42,771 bases of DNA from BOKV01 sp041987205 (GCA_041987205.1 JBHIWX010000031.1:1-42771), one strand, 5' to 3'; shown: positions 32,898-41,346, counted from the stretch's first letter. Notes: generated from the letters alone by a model not told the origin. Translations and numbers: made by a program.

Positions 32898-33194
32898 TCA
32901 GAGCACCGAGGACAGCCGCATGGCGACACCCATGTCGCCGGCGACCTTGATCTTGCCCTGCATGAAGGCAGCGGTCGGGTCGAGATCGCCCGAGATCAGG
33001 GATTCCATGGTGTCGAGTGTGCAGGAGACCGTGCAGTCGGCGTCGGCGTTCTCGTTGGAAACGGTGTTCGGCGAGGACATGCCGTCGACATAGATCTGGC
33101 CTTCGTCGCCCATGTCGAATTTTACCGTGGCGCCAAGGCCGGAATTGTCGCCAACCTTGGTGCGGACGGATTCGGTTGCGGATTCAAGGCTCAT
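32898..33194 (-). CDS. SCP2 sterol-binding-domain protein
   Basis: A 98-residue single-domain protein of the sterol carrier 2 family, with a hydrophobic pocket for acyl chains or sterols. The pattern fits: ATVKFDMGDEGQIYVDG, then ADCTVSCTLDTMESLISGDL and DPTAAFMQGKIKVAGDMGVA, the last block being the most conserved. Related short proteins occur in lipid metabolism and as accessory factors in other bacteria; the exact ligand is unknown. It is monocistronic, ending at a strong terminator. The palindrome at 33300-33317 upstream may be an operator. Confidence 0.85.
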   Translation of the reverse strand: MSLESATESVRTKVGDNSGLGATVKFDMGDEGQIYVDGMSSPNTVSNENADADCTVSCTLDTMESLISGDLDPTAAFMQGKIKVAGDMGVAMRLSSVL

Positions 33195-33630
33195 GATTTT
33201 TCCTCGTCTGGATGTGCCGGTACGCTGTGACCGGTCTGTGAAATGTTCGGGTTACGATGACGGCAGGCCGAAAGGCGGAGCTGCCGGCAATGCTGAAATT
33301 CTTACTAAGACGTAAGATGCGGGAATGCAATCTCCTCATTGTCGAACCGCCAGCGAGGCTAGCGGTCGCGAAGGCCAATGTGAACCGCAGTTTGTTGTCG
33401 GAAAAACGTCAGGGGTGAAAAAAAGCAGGAACAGGGTTATCTCCTGGGAGACACGTTTTCCCGGTTCGCGGATCGCTTTTCGCCGGTCCGGTTTCCGCAA
33501 CTTGTGGATTCTCGCGACGAAACTGCGCATACAATCGGCTGCGGGCCCGCTCTTGGGTGCGCGTTCATGGGCATGCATGTGCCGGTCACATGCGTTGGGG
33601 CGGCACGAACAGGACCGAGACGGACACAGG
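33195..33630. other. 436-base gap with a candidate operator
   Basis: The region between the SCP2 gene and the flavin/PLP-oxidase-fold gene holds no supported gene; an open frame from 33325 runs into the next gene but lacks a ribosome binding site. The clear element is TCTTAC-TAAGAC-GTAAGA (33300-33317), a perfect 6-base-arm palindrome about 106 bases before the SCP2 start. TTAC/GTAA half sites are common in fatty-acid regulator operators. The promoter for the plus-strand gene should also be here but was not identified. Confidence 0.4.
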
Positions 33631-34134
33631 ATGACGACGAAGAAAATCGACCCGATCAGACCGACCGACGACGATGCGCGCGAGATGGCGCGTCTGCTCA
33701 TCCGCGAGGCGCATTTCGGCGCGCTCGGTGTGGTCGAGCCGGAAACCGGCATGCCGCTGGTCTCGCGCGTGGCAATCGGCACGGATGACGAGGGCCGGGT
33801 GATCTCGCTTGCCTCCGACCTGTCGTTTCATTCCAAGGCGCTGGCCGTCGATGCGCGGGCATCCGTCATGGTGGGCGAGCCCGGCAAGGGCGATCCGCTC
33901 GCCCATCCGCGCGTGACGCTGATCGGTCGCATGGAAAAGATCGACAACGCCGCGCCGGAGCGCGTCAGCTTGCGCGAAACCTGGCTGAAGCAGCACCCCA
34001 AGGCGCAGCTCTACATCGATTTCGCCGATTTCCATTTCTACCGGCTGGCGATGGAACGCGCGCATCTCAATGGCGGGTTCGGCAAGGCCTATGTCCTGAC
34101 GCCGGACGATCTCGTCATGTCCCGCATCGCCTGA
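33631..34134 (+). CDS. Pyridoxamine-5'-phosphate oxidase-fold (HugZ-like) protein
   Basis: A 167-residue split-barrel protein. The pattern RLLIREAHFGALGVVEPETG, then LVSRVAIGTDDEGRVISLAS and FHSKALAVDARASVMVGEPG matches the HugZ/PPOX family, members of which bind heme, FMN or F420. It has the LAHPRVTLIGRMEK strand typical of the family and a YIDFADFHFYRLAMERAHLNGGFG segment. It lacks the extended heme-degrading C-terminal part, so heme use is unproven. The start codon ATG 33631 is adjacent to AGG only. The cupin gene starts 23 bases downstream, in one operon. General stress or cofactor role is inferred. Confidence 0.82.
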   Translation: MTTKKIDPIRPTDDDAREMARLLIREAHFGALGVVEPETGMPLVSRVAIGTDDEGRVISLASDLSFHSKALAVDARASVMVGEPGKGDPLAHPRVTLIGRMEKIDNAAPERVSLRETWLKQHPKAQLYIDFADFHFYRLAMERAHLNGGFGKAYVLTPDDLVMSRIA

Positions 34135-34157
34135 GTTCTGAACGGGAGGAGGAACCC

Positions 34158-34493
34158 ATGGAACTGCCCGACTTCATTCTCGGCCTGCCGTCGGCTGATG
34201 TGCCCTTCGACGAGAGTGTGGTGAAGACCCATGCGCTGACGTCGAAAGACGGTCTGCTCGTGTTCTTCGAATGCCTGAAGGATTTCGAGGTGCCGCCGCA
34301 CAGCCATCGCGCGCAATGGGGCACGGTGCTGGAGGGCAAGCTGGACCTGACCATCGAGGGTGTGGAGAAGACGCACGGGCCGGGTGAAAGCTATTCCATT
34401 CCGGCCGGCGCGGTGCACAGCGCGAAGCTCTATGCCGGCTCGAAGTTTATCGATTTCTTCGAGGAAGCGGATCGCTACGGCATCAAGCGCTAG
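34158..34493 (+). CDS. Single-domain cupin protein
   Basis: A 111-residue double-stranded beta-helix protein. Cupin motif 1 is VPPHSHRAQWGTVLEG (His-x-His with a later Gly), motif 2 is PGESYSIPAGAVHSAKL with the third histidine. The fourth ligand, the usual glutamate of motif 1, is replaced by Gln or Trp here, so metal binding may use three histidines. It may be an isomerase, dioxygenase or binding protein. It has a strong ribosome binding site (GGAGGAGGAA) and follows the HugZ-like gene by 23 bases. Its stop lies 3 bases from that of the convergent SDR gene. Confidence 0.82.
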   Translation: MELPDFILGLPSADVPFDESVVKTHALTSKDGLLVFFECLKDFEVPPHSHRAQWGTVLEGKLDLTIEGVEKTHGPGESYSIPAGAVHSAKLYAGSKFIDFFEEADRYGIKR

Positions 34494-34496
34494 GCG

Positions 34497-35339
34497 TCAG
34501 CCGTCGACGAAAGCCTTGAATTTCTCGGCCCAGTCGGGGTGCCAGCGCGAAAGCGCGGGCCGGTTCTCGACGAGGTCGCCCGCCATCCAGGCGATGCGCT
34601 TTTCGTCGAGTTCGCGCGTCACGTCATTGTCCGGGCACAGGATGTAGAAGTCGCCCTTGCCCAGGCTGTCGAGGAAGAACTCGACCATCTGTTCCGGCGT
34701 CCACGCGCCGTCGGGCTTCGACCGTTCGTTCGCGCCGGTGATGCCTGTGTGGACCCAGCCCGGAATGAGCAGGTGCGCGCTGATCTTCGAGTTTGGCAGG
34801 TTGCGCAATTCGTGGGCCAGCAGTTCGGTGTAGGATTTCACGGCGGATTTTGCGGTGTTGTAGGCGGCATTGCCGGGCGGCAGAGTGATCCCCTGCTTGG
34901 AGCCGGTATTGACGATGGCCGCCGGTTCGCCATGCGCCAGCATCTGCGGCGCGAAAGCCTGCGTGCCGTGGACAATGCCGAAGAAATTGATGCCGAAGAC
35001 CGCCCCCCACGTTTCGATGTCGTCGAGCGCGGAGGCCGACCGGCCGATGCCGGCATTGTTCATCAGCAAGGTCACGGGCGGCATGTCGGCCGCGACCCTC
35101 GCGGCGGCGGCCTGAAGGGCGCTGCGGTCCGAAACGTCGGTGCCGATGGCAATGCATGGCATGTCGCCGGCCAGTTCGCCGACCGTTTGCACCGCCGCGT
35201 CCAGGTTTTCACCGGGCAGATCGATCAGCACCAGTGCCATGCCCTTGCCGGCGAGCGCTTTGGCGGCAGCAAGACCGATGCCCGACGCCGCGCCGGTGAT
35301 GACGGCAGTCTTGCCGGATGCGATGGCTGGATGGGTCAT
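34497..35339 (-). CDS. SDR family oxidoreductase
   Basis: A classical SDR of 280 residues with a C-terminal extension of about 40. Motifs are VITGAASGIGLAAA (cofactor), LLMNNAGIGRSAS, the serine in IVNTGSKQGITLP and YNTAKSAVKSYTELLAHE. It has LIDLPGENLDA after the second strand, with an Asp that favours NAD(H). It follows the allantoicase gene by 54 bases on the same strand and may be co-transcribed with the ureide genes, but no known step of that route needs an SDR; a ureidoglycolate oxidation role is possible but unproven. The extension WHPDWAEKFKAFVDG is unusual for the family. Confidence 0.88.
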   Translation of the reverse strand: MTHPAIASGKTAVITGAASGIGLAAAKALAGKGMALVLIDLPGENLDAAVQTVGELAGDMPCIAIGTDVSDRSALQAAAARVAADMPPVTLLMNNAGIGRSASALDDIETWGAVFGINFFGIVHGTQAFAPQMLAHGEPAAIVNTGSKQGITLPPGNAAYNTAKSAVKSYTELLAHELRNLPNSKISAHLLIPGWVHTGITGANERSKPDGAWTPEQMVEFFLDSLGKGDFYILCPDNDVTRELDEKRIAWMAGDLVENRPALSRWHPDWAEKFKAFVDG

Positions 35340-35393
35340 GGCGTGTTCCTTTCCAGGGTCAGGCTTGTCCGGTGCCGCAGGTTTGCCGGTGGG

Positions 35394-36437
35394 CTATGCG
35401 CGATGCACCTTGCCCAGCAGCCTCAGCCGGCTCACCCCGCCATCGGGATGAATCTCGAGGCGGACATGGGTTGCCGGGCCGAAATGCGGATCGACATGGG
35501 ACGCGAACTCATGGATGTGATCCATGGTCAGCTTCTGCGCCGGCAGCAGTATTTTCCAGCTCTCGGATGCCTTGATCTCGTCTTCCCTGAACGGTCCCAT
35601 GCGGTCGGGCAGCCAGGCGGCGCGGAGCAGACAGTGCTCGGGATAGTTTCCCTTGAAATGGGCGGTGTCGACGATCACGCGCTCGACGGTGCCGGGATGG
35701 CCGAGCTTGATGATGGTCCAGTCGTGGCCGGGGCCGCGCCGGCGCGCCGTCTCCCAGCCATCGCCCATGTTGATGCCGCGACCAGGTGACAGCAGGCGTT
35801 CGGGCGAGCCGTAATGGGCGTCAGACCATGCGATGGCGCGGCCGCCATGGAACAGGTAGGCAAGGTCGACTTCCTCGTCGTCGCCGACCTTCGACCAGTC
35901 GAAATGGGCCGCGCCATAGACGCGAAGGCGGGCGATGCCGCCGTCCGGATACATGTGCAGCCGGATATGCGTCCAGACCTTCTGGCGCAGCTGGCTGTCG
36001 GCGTTTTCGATGAAATGATGGCTGTCGCCCTGTAGCGGCGTCTTGGCGACGATCTCGGTCCAGTGCGTCTCGTCGTCGGGCTCGCCCTCGCAATAGGCGG
36101 CCTCGATCGAGCAGGCCGGCGGGTAGTTGCCGGTGAAGAAGGTGGTGTCGACGTCGAAGCCCAGCACACGGCCTGATTGGGCAAGTTTGATGATCGCCCA
36201 GTCATGGCCCGGTACGCGCTTGCGGCGCGATTCCCAGCCGTCCATCCACTTGCCGTTCTCGTCATATTCGGCCGGCAGGAAGATCGGCGGCTCGTCCTTC
36301 AGCATGCGTTCGAGCGGCGCGAAGAACTCGTCGGTTGCGTACAGGCCCCTGGCGCCGACGCGCGCGGAGGCAAGGTTAATCGTTCCGTTGGCGAAATCCG
36401 GCAGTTGCGGCATTTTCGCGGTGATCGGCTGGACCAT
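35394..36437 (-). CDS. alc: Allantoicase
   Basis: Hydrolyses allantoate to ureidoglycolate and urea. The 347-residue protein has the expected two similar jelly-roll repeats: the first contains GWESRRKRVPGHDWAIIKLA and FDVDTTFFTGNYPPACSIEA, the second GWETARRRGPGHDWTIIKLG and VIVDTAHFKGNYPEHCLLRA. The near-identical pairing of these blocks is the signature of the family, as are THIRLHMYPDGGIARLRVYG and THVRLEIHPDGGVSRLRLLG. It lies 42 bases after the puuE-uraD gene, as the next step in the route. No ureidoglycolate lyase gene (allA) is present in the window. Confidence 0.93.
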   Translation of the reverse strand: MVQPITAKMPQLPDFANGTINLASARVGARGLYATDEFFAPLERMLKDEPPIFLPAEYDENGKWMDGWESRRKRVPGHDWAIIKLAQSGRVLGFDVDTTFFTGNYPPACSIEAAYCEGEPDDETHWTEIVAKTPLQGDSHHFIENADSQLRQKVWTHIRLHMYPDGGIARLRVYGAAHFDWSKVGDDEEVDLAYLFHGGRAIAWSDAHYGSPERLLSPGRGINMGDGWETARRRGPGHDWTIIKLGHPGTVERVIVDTAHFKGNYPEHCLLRAAWLPDRMGPFREDEIKASESWKILLPAQKLTMDHIHEFASHVDPHFGPATHVRLEIHPDGGVSRLRLLGKVHRA

Positions 36438-36479
36438 TGTTCTTGTTCGTTTCCTCTCGCCGCCCCTTGGCGGTGCGCT

Positions 36480-37928
36480 TTAGGGCAGCATGTCCTCCAG
36501 TCGCAACAATGCGATCTTCTCGACTTCGGCGCAGGCTGTCGCGAATTCGGTTTCCCGGTCGTGCTCCACCCGGCGGCGGAATGCGGCAAGGATCTCGTCC
36601 TTTCCGCGACCTTTCACGGCCATGATGAAGGGGAAGCCGAATTTGGCAATATAGGAGGAATTGAGTTCGGTAAAGGTGGCTTTTTCCTCGTGAGTGAGCG
36701 AATCCAGCCCGGCGGAGGCCTGTTCGGCGGTGGATTCGGCCGTCAGGCTCTTTGCTTCGGCAAGTTTGCCGGCAAGGTCGGGATGGGCGTTGAGGACGCC
36801 GAGGCGCCGTTCGTAGGATGCCTGTCGGAAGATGCGTGTCAGCGCGCCGGCAAGGCCAGCGGCGGTGTCGTTGGCGGGACCGAGGCCCGCTTCCCACGCG
36901 CCTTCGGCGATCCAGGGCGAATGCTCGAAGATGCCGCCATAAGCTTCGACGAAGGCGGGTTTGTTCATGCGCGAGGGATGGGCGCCCGGCGTGTAGGGGT
37001 GGGTCTTGCGCCAGTGCGCCGCGATCTCGCCGCGCGTTGGCGTCCAGACATCGTCGTGGCCCCGGACGTAGTCGAGAAAACGCTTCAGCGCGCCGATGCG
37101 ACCGGGACGTCCGACGAGGCGGCAATGCAGGCCGATGCTCATCATCTTCGGCGCGCCGGCCTCGCCTTCCGCGTAGAGCGCGTCGAAACTGTCTTTCAGA
37201 TACTGGAAGAACGGCTCGGCATGGTCGTAGCCCGCCTGAATGGCGAAGCGCATGTCGTTGGCGTCGAGCGTGTAGGGGATGATCAGCAGCGGCTCGCCTT
37301 CCTGTCCGCCGGCGAGATGGGCGTCGTACCAGTAGGGCAGGTCGTCGTCATAGGTGTCGGAGCACCAGTCGAAGCCGCCATGACGGGCGATCATGTCGAC
37401 CGTGTTGACCGAGCAACGCCCGGTATACCAGCCGGTCGGCGCACTGCCGGTAACAGCAGCATGCAGGCGGATTGCCTCTTCCATGTCGGCGCGCTCGGCG
37501 TCGAGATCGTGATCCTTGTAGTCGATCCATTTCAGCCCGTGCGAGGCGATCTCCCAGCCGGATTCCTGCATGGCGGCGACTTGCTCGGGCGAGCGCATCA
37601 GCGCGGTCGCGACGCCGTAAACAGTGGGCTTTATGCCGGCTTCCTCGAGGGCGCGGCGGATGCGCCAGAAGCCGGCGCGCGCGCCGTATTCGTAGATCGA
37701 TTCCATGTTCCAGTGGCGCTGGGCCGGCCAGGGCTGCGCCCCGGTGATCTCCGACAGGAAGGCCTCGGACGCCTTGTCGCCATGCAGGATCGAGTTCTCG
37801 CCGCCTTCCTCGTAATTGACGACGAACTGGACGGCGATCTTCGCGCCATCCGGCCAGTGCGGGTCGGGCGGGTTGGCGCCGTAGCCGATCATGTCGCGAG
37901 GGTAATAGTTGGGAGGAAATGCGCTCAT
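36480..37928 (-). CDS. puuE: Fused allantoinase PuuE and OHCU decarboxylase UraD
   Basis: A bifunctional 482-residue enzyme. Residues 1-315 are PuuE, a metal-independent allantoinase of the polysaccharide-deacetylase fold (VVNYEEGGENSILHGDKA, WEIASHGLKWIDY, GWYTGRCSVNTVDMI). Residues 320-482 are UraD: MNKPAFVEAYGGIFEHSPWI with the catalytic-type His, NAHPDLAGK, and ELNSSYIAKFGFPFIMAVKG. UraD makes S-allantoin from OHCU, and PuuE hydrolyses it to allantoate, so two consecutive steps are fused. This fusion is known in rhizobia. It is divergent from uraH across 183 bases and leads the alc operon. Confidence 0.93.
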   Translation of the reverse strand: MSAFPPNYYPRDMIGYGANPPDPHWPDGAKIAVQFVVNYEEGGENSILHGDKASEAFLSEITGAQPWPAQRHWNMESIYEYGARAGFWRIRRALEEAGIKPTVYGVATALMRSPEQVAAMQESGWEIASHGLKWIDYKDHDLDAERADMEEAIRLHAAVTGSAPTGWYTGRCSVNTVDMIARHGGFDWCSDTYDDDLPYWYDAHLAGGQEGEPLLIIPYTLDANDMRFAIQAGYDHAEPFFQYLKDSFDALYAEGEAGAPKMMSIGLHCRLVGRPGRIGALKRFLDYVRGHDDVWTPTRGEIAAHWRKTHPYTPGAHPSRMNKPAFVEAYGGIFEHSPWIAEGAWEAGLGPANDTAAGLAGALTRIFRQASYERRLGVLNAHPDLAGKLAEAKSLTAESTAEQASAGLDSLTHEEKATFTELNSSYIAKFGFPFIMAVKGRGKDEILAAFRRRVEHDRETEFATACAEVEKIALLRLEDMLP

Positions 37929-37955
37929 CTGGAATTACCTGCGTATCAAGCCATT

Positions 37956-37987
37956 GCCAAAACGGCAGATTAGGCCAAAACTGGCCT
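37956..37987. promoter_or_regulatory. Candidate operators between puuE-uraD and uraH
   Basis: Two sites with the core GCCAAAAC occur 18 bases apart: GCCAAAACGGC (37956-37966) and AGGCCAAAACTGGCCT (37972-37987). The second is a palindrome with 6-base arms and a 4-base spacer. They lie 30-60 bases upstream of the puuE-uraD start and 125 bases before uraH. A related site is found between guaD and xdhA. A regulator of purine use is a fair guess. Confidence 0.35.
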
Positions 37988-38111
37988 TGCTGGACAAGGT
38001 ATTGGGAATATCGCGAGGGAGAGGATTTGTCAGGCCCTTTCGCGAGGGCGGACAAAAGGCGGTTTCCGGCTGGACAACACGCCCCGGGGGAGGAGCCGGG
38101 CCGAACCGCGA

Positions 38112-38489
38112 ATGGGGAAGATGGGCAAGGGCAAGCTTACCACGCACGTGCTGGACACGGCGTCAGGAAAACCGGCAAGCGGCGTGACGATCGCGCTCTA
38201 CCGGGTATCGGGCAATTCGCACAAGAAGATCGCCGAGGCCGTCACCAATGCTGACGGGCGGACCGACGCGCCGATCCTGCCCGAGGGCAAGTTCGGCGTC
38301 GGCGTCTATGAGCTGATCTTCTTCACCGGCGACTATCTGCGATCATCCGGACTGGTGGAGGCCGATGGCGAGGCGCCGCTGTTCCTCGACCAGATACCGA
38401 TCCGCTTCGGCATCGCTGACGCCGACAGCCACTATCACGTGCCGCTGCTCATCTCGCCCTATGGCTATTCGACCTACAGGGGGAGCTAG
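38112..38489 (+). CDS. uraH: 5-hydroxyisourate hydrolase
   Basis: Transthyretin-related enzyme that opens 5-hydroxyisourate to OHCU, the step after urate oxidation. Length 125 residues. N-terminal LTTHVLDTASGKPASGVTIA contains the first catalytic His, the middle has TNADGRTDAPIL and FTGDYLRS with the Arg, and the protein ends in YGYSTYRGS, the tetrapeptide that distinguishes the enzyme from transthyretin; HYHVPLLISPYGYS holds the last His. It starts at ATG 38112; ATG 38121 is an alternative. puuD begins 3 bases after its stop, so it is a tight operon. Confidence 0.93.
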   Translation: MGKMGKGKLTTHVLDTASGKPASGVTIALYRVSGNSHKKIAEAVTNADGRTDAPILPEGKFGVGVYELIFFTGDYLRSSGLVEADGEAPLFLDQIPIRFGIADADSHYHVPLLISPYGYSTYRGS

Positions 38490-38492
38490 GCC

Positions 38493-39734
38493 ATGTACGA
38501 TCTTCTGTGGGAATGGCTCAATTTCGCGACCCGCTGGCTGCATGTCATCACCGGCATCGCCTGGATCGGTTCGTCTTTCTATTTCATCGCGCTCGACCTG
38601 GAACTGAAGCCGGACGCCAAGCTGCCCAAGGGCGTGCAGGGCGACACCTGGCAGGTGCATGGCGGCGGCTTCTACCACATGATGAAATATGTGGTGGCGC
38701 CGCCCAAAATGCCCGAGGAACTGACCTGGTTCAAATGGGAGAGCTACTGGACCTGGATGTCGGGCGCCTTCCTGCTCTGCGTGTTCTATTACGCTTCGCC
38801 GGAACTGTTCCTGATCGATCCGGCCGTCGCCGACCTCGCGCCCTGGCAGGCGGTCGCACTCGGCATCGCCGGCATCGGCGTCGGCTACGCGGTCTACGAT
38901 CTGCTGTGCCGCTCGCCGCTCGGCAAGAACGACAATCTGCTGTTCGCGGTGCTCTTCGTCTTCGTCGTGGCGGTCGGCTGGGGCTTCACGCAGATCTTTT
39001 CGGGACGCGGCGCTTTCATCCACACCGGCGCGCTGATCGCCACGATCATGACGGCGAACGTGTTCTTCGTCATCATGCCAAACCAGCGCAAGACCGTGGC
39101 CGCGCTGACGGCGGGCGAGGACCCGGACCCGAAATGGGGCAAGCAGGCCAAGCAGCGTTCGACGCACAACAATTACATCACCCTGCCGGTGATTTTCATG
39201 ATGCTGTCGAACCATTACCCGCTGGCCTTCGCGACGAAATACAACTGGATCATCATCGCGCTGATCCTGGTGACCGGTTTCACGATCCGGCATTTCTTCA
39301 ACACCATGCATGCCGGCAAGGGCCGACCCTGGTGGACCTGGGCAGCGACGGCGATCCTGTTCATGATCATCATGTGGCTGTCGCAGGCCGGCCCACCCGA
39401 ACGTCCCGAGGACGAGGAGGTGGCCGTGCCGGCCAGCATGGAGAAGCTGGTCGCCAGCGCCGATTTCGACGAGGTGCGCGATATCGTCACCGGCCGATGC
39501 TCGATGTGCCATGCGCGCGAGCCTGTCTGGGACGGCATTCTGCGCGCGCCCAAGCACGTCTTCCTCGAACAGGATGGCGACATCGCACGGCATGCCGAGC
39601 AGATCTACACGCAGGCGGCGCGCTCCAACGCCATGCCGCCGGGCAACATCACCGACGTGTCGGCCGCTGACCGCGAGGTGCTGGCGCGCTGGTACGAGGA
39701 GGCGACCGGCCAGAAGCGGCATTTCTTCTGGTAA
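38493..39734 (+). CDS. puuD: Membrane urate hydroxylase
   Basis: PuuD oxidises urate to 5-hydroxyisourate at the inner membrane, passing electrons to a fused cytochrome c domain instead of oxygen. The 413-residue protein has about eight hydrophobic segments (RWLHVITGIAWIGSSFYFIA, LFAVLFVFVVAVGW, WIIIALILVTGFTI, ATAILFMIIMWLSQ). The C-terminal domain from about residue 325 holds the heme motif CSMCH in VTGRCSMCHAREPVW with a likely Met ligand in SNAMPPGN. The length and order match the known family. It follows uraH by 3 bases. The rest of the urate pathway is divergent, across 183 bases. Confidence 0.93.
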   Translation: MYDLLWEWLNFATRWLHVITGIAWIGSSFYFIALDLELKPDAKLPKGVQGDTWQVHGGGFYHMMKYVVAPPKMPEELTWFKWESYWTWMSGAFLLCVFYYASPELFLIDPAVADLAPWQAVALGIAGIGVGYAVYDLLCRSPLGKNDNLLFAVLFVFVVAVGWGFTQIFSGRGAFIHTGALIATIMTANVFFVIMPNQRKTVAALTAGEDPDPKWGKQAKQRSTHNNYITLPVIFMMLSNHYPLAFATKYNWIIIALILVTGFTIRHFFNTMHAGKGRPWWTWAATAILFMIIMWLSQAGPPERPEDEEVAVPASMEKLVASADFDEVRDIVTGRCSMCHAREPVWDGILRAPKHVFLEQDGDIARHAEQIYTQAARSNAMPPGNITDVSAADREVLARWYEEATGQKRHFFW

Positions 39735-39752
39735 GGTGATGAACTCCCGATG

Positions 39753-39887
39753 CCTCCCCCTTGTGTGGAGGCGGGCCAAGCCGAGCGAAGCGCAGGGCGA
39801 GCCGGTGGGGGTAGCTGCGTCGCTAGAATGACTATCCGGTATCTGTCACTCGCATACGCTCGCGACGCCCACCCCACAAGGGGGAGG
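39753..39887. repeat. Intergenic palindromic repeat, family A copy 2
   Basis: Ends CCTCCCCCTTGTGTGG (39753-39768) and CCCCACAAGGGGGAGG (39872-39887) are complementary. Its first 70 bases match the copy at 12299-12473, including AAGCCGAGCGAAGC and GCCGGTGGGGGT. With the next repeat it fills the 400-base gap after puuD (39735-40134), where I see no gene. Confidence 0.6.
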
Positions 39888-39931
39888 GGGATCGGTGGCG
39901 GCTTTTCATGTCTCGAGACCAGTATGGCTTC

Positions 39932-40063
39932 CGTCATCGTCGGGCCTGACCCGACGATCCATACCGTTTCGCCAGAACTCTCGCCCGACATCGCCAAATG
40001 TCGAATTGCCGGGTAACGGAATGGGTCCTCGGGTCACGGCCTGCGGCCGGCCCGAGGATGACG
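39932..40063. repeat. Intergenic palindromic repeat, family B copy 2
   Basis: Ends CGTCATCGTCGGGC (39932-39945) and GCCCGAGGATGACG (40050-40063) repeat the architecture of 32682-32823, with inner GACCCGACGATCCATACCG against CGGAATGGGTCCTCGGGTC-type sequence. The middle holds a small palindrome CGACAT-CGCCAA-ATGTCG (39986-40003). It ends 71 bases before the GT87-like gene. Confidence 0.6.
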
Positions 40064-40134
40064 ACGGCGTATTGGGATGATCTTAACCCCGGTCTGGCAG
40101 GAATGGCGGCGGTTTCACGAGGGGAACACCGCCG

Positions 40135-41346
40135 ATGCCCGATCGCAACCGTGCCCTGATCGCCGGTTTCAACCTGCCGATGGTGACGCTGAGCCTGTTC
40201 GTCGACGGGTTCGTCTTGTGGGGTTCGTATCTCGCGGGCGGCTATCCGGTCGACGGGCAGGGCTACATCCTCGGCCGCGATTTCCTGAATTTCTGGCATT
40301 ACGGGCGGGCCGCTTGGGTTGACGATCCCGTTCGCTATTACGATCCGTTCTTCTACAATGGCGTGCTCGACGCGCTGATCCCGGGCTACGACTACCCCGA
40401 CCAGAACTGGTCCTACCCGCCGCATTACATGCTGCTCGCCGCGCCGTTCGGGCTGGTCGGCTATCTGTTGGCGCTGGCGCTCTACACAGCGCTCGGCCTG
40501 TTCCTCTACTGGAGATTCGTGGTTCGCGATTTCGAGGGCAGGGCGCAGCGCGTTGCGCTCTTCGCCATGCCGACAATGACGGTGTTCCTGCTCTGCGGAC
40601 AGGTTTCGGCGCTGCTGGCGGTCGCCTTTGTCGCGATCTTCAAGCTCATGGACAGGCGCCCGGTCGTTGCCGGTCTGATCATCGCGCTGCTGACGGTCAA
40701 GCCGCAGATCGGGCTGGTGATCCCGCTGTTCCTGATCTTCACCGGCCGGTGGCGCGTCTTCGCTGCCGCCGCTGCTGGCACGGTCCTGTTCGTCGGTGCG
40801 TCGGTCGCCATCCACGGCGCCGACATCTGGCGACACTACCTGACCGAGTCGATTGCCGTGCAGTCGACCACGCTCATCGATTCCAATGTGGTGGTGACCG
40901 GGCTGATGCCGACCGTCTTCGTCGACCTGATGATGGTCGGCGCTGGCAGGCAGGTTGCCATGGTGGCGCAGCTTGTCGTCGCGCTCGGTGCCATCGCCAT
41001 GCTGTGGCGCGTGACGCGGCTGAGCGCAGATCCGTTCGTGCAATTTGCCGCGCTCATGGCGGCGACCTTCCTCGTGACGCCCTATCTGATGGGCTACGAC
41101 ACGCTGGTGCTGGGCTGGGTGATGCTGGGTCTGGCGGCCCGACAAGAGATGACCGCCTGGCAGGGCGTGGTCTATCGTCTCGTCATGATCCTGTGCCCGC
41201 TCGGTGTCATCCTCGCGCTGTTCTCGTTGCCTGGCACGCCGCTTGGGCTGATCGGGCTGGCCGCGTGGATCTGGCAAATGGCGCGGCAGGAAGCCGGCGT
41301 GGCGTCGCCTCGTCCGGCCGGTCTCAATAGGGCGACAGCACCCTGA
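40135..41346 (+). CDS. GT87/DUF2029-family membrane protein
   Basis: A 403-residue integral membrane protein with about nine to ten hydrophobic segments. The early loop GQGYILGRDFLNFWHYGRAA contains the Asp-Phe pair typical of lipid-phosphate-sugar transferases of this class, followed by YDYPDQNWSYPPHYMLLAAP. Segments such as VVAGLIIALLTVKPQIGLVI with the family motif LTVKPQ support GT87, whose characterised members are polyprenol-dependent mannosyltransferases in mycobacteria; here the substrate is unknown. The start ATG 40135 follows a weak AGGGGAA site. Its 3' end overlaps that of the convergent beta-lactamase-fold gene by 23 bases. Confidence 0.75.
   Translation: MPDRNRALIAGFNLPMVTLSLFVDGFVLWGSYLAGGYPVDGQGYILGRDFLNFWHYGRAAWVDDPVRYYDPFFYNGVLDALIPGYDYPDQNWSYPPHYMLLAAPFGLVGYLLALALYTALGLFLYWRFVVRDFEGRAQRVALFAMPTMTVFLLCGQVSALLAVAFVAIFKLMDRRPVVAGLIIALLTVKPQIGLVIPLFLIFTGRWRVFAAAAAGTVLFVGASVAIHGADIWRHYLTESIAVQSTTLIDSNVVVTGLMPTVFVDLMMVGAGRQVAMVAQLVVALGAIAMLWRVTRLSADPFVQFAALMAATFLVTPYLMGYDTLVLGWVMLGLAARQEMTAWQGVVYRLVMILCPLGVILALFSLPGTPLGLIGLAAWIWQMARQEAGVASPRPAGLNRATAP

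Noticed and set aside
33325..33630. Upstream extension of the HugZ-like protein
   Set aside because: The added sequence is rich in Arg, Ser and Cys without fold, and the family begins near the chosen ATG.
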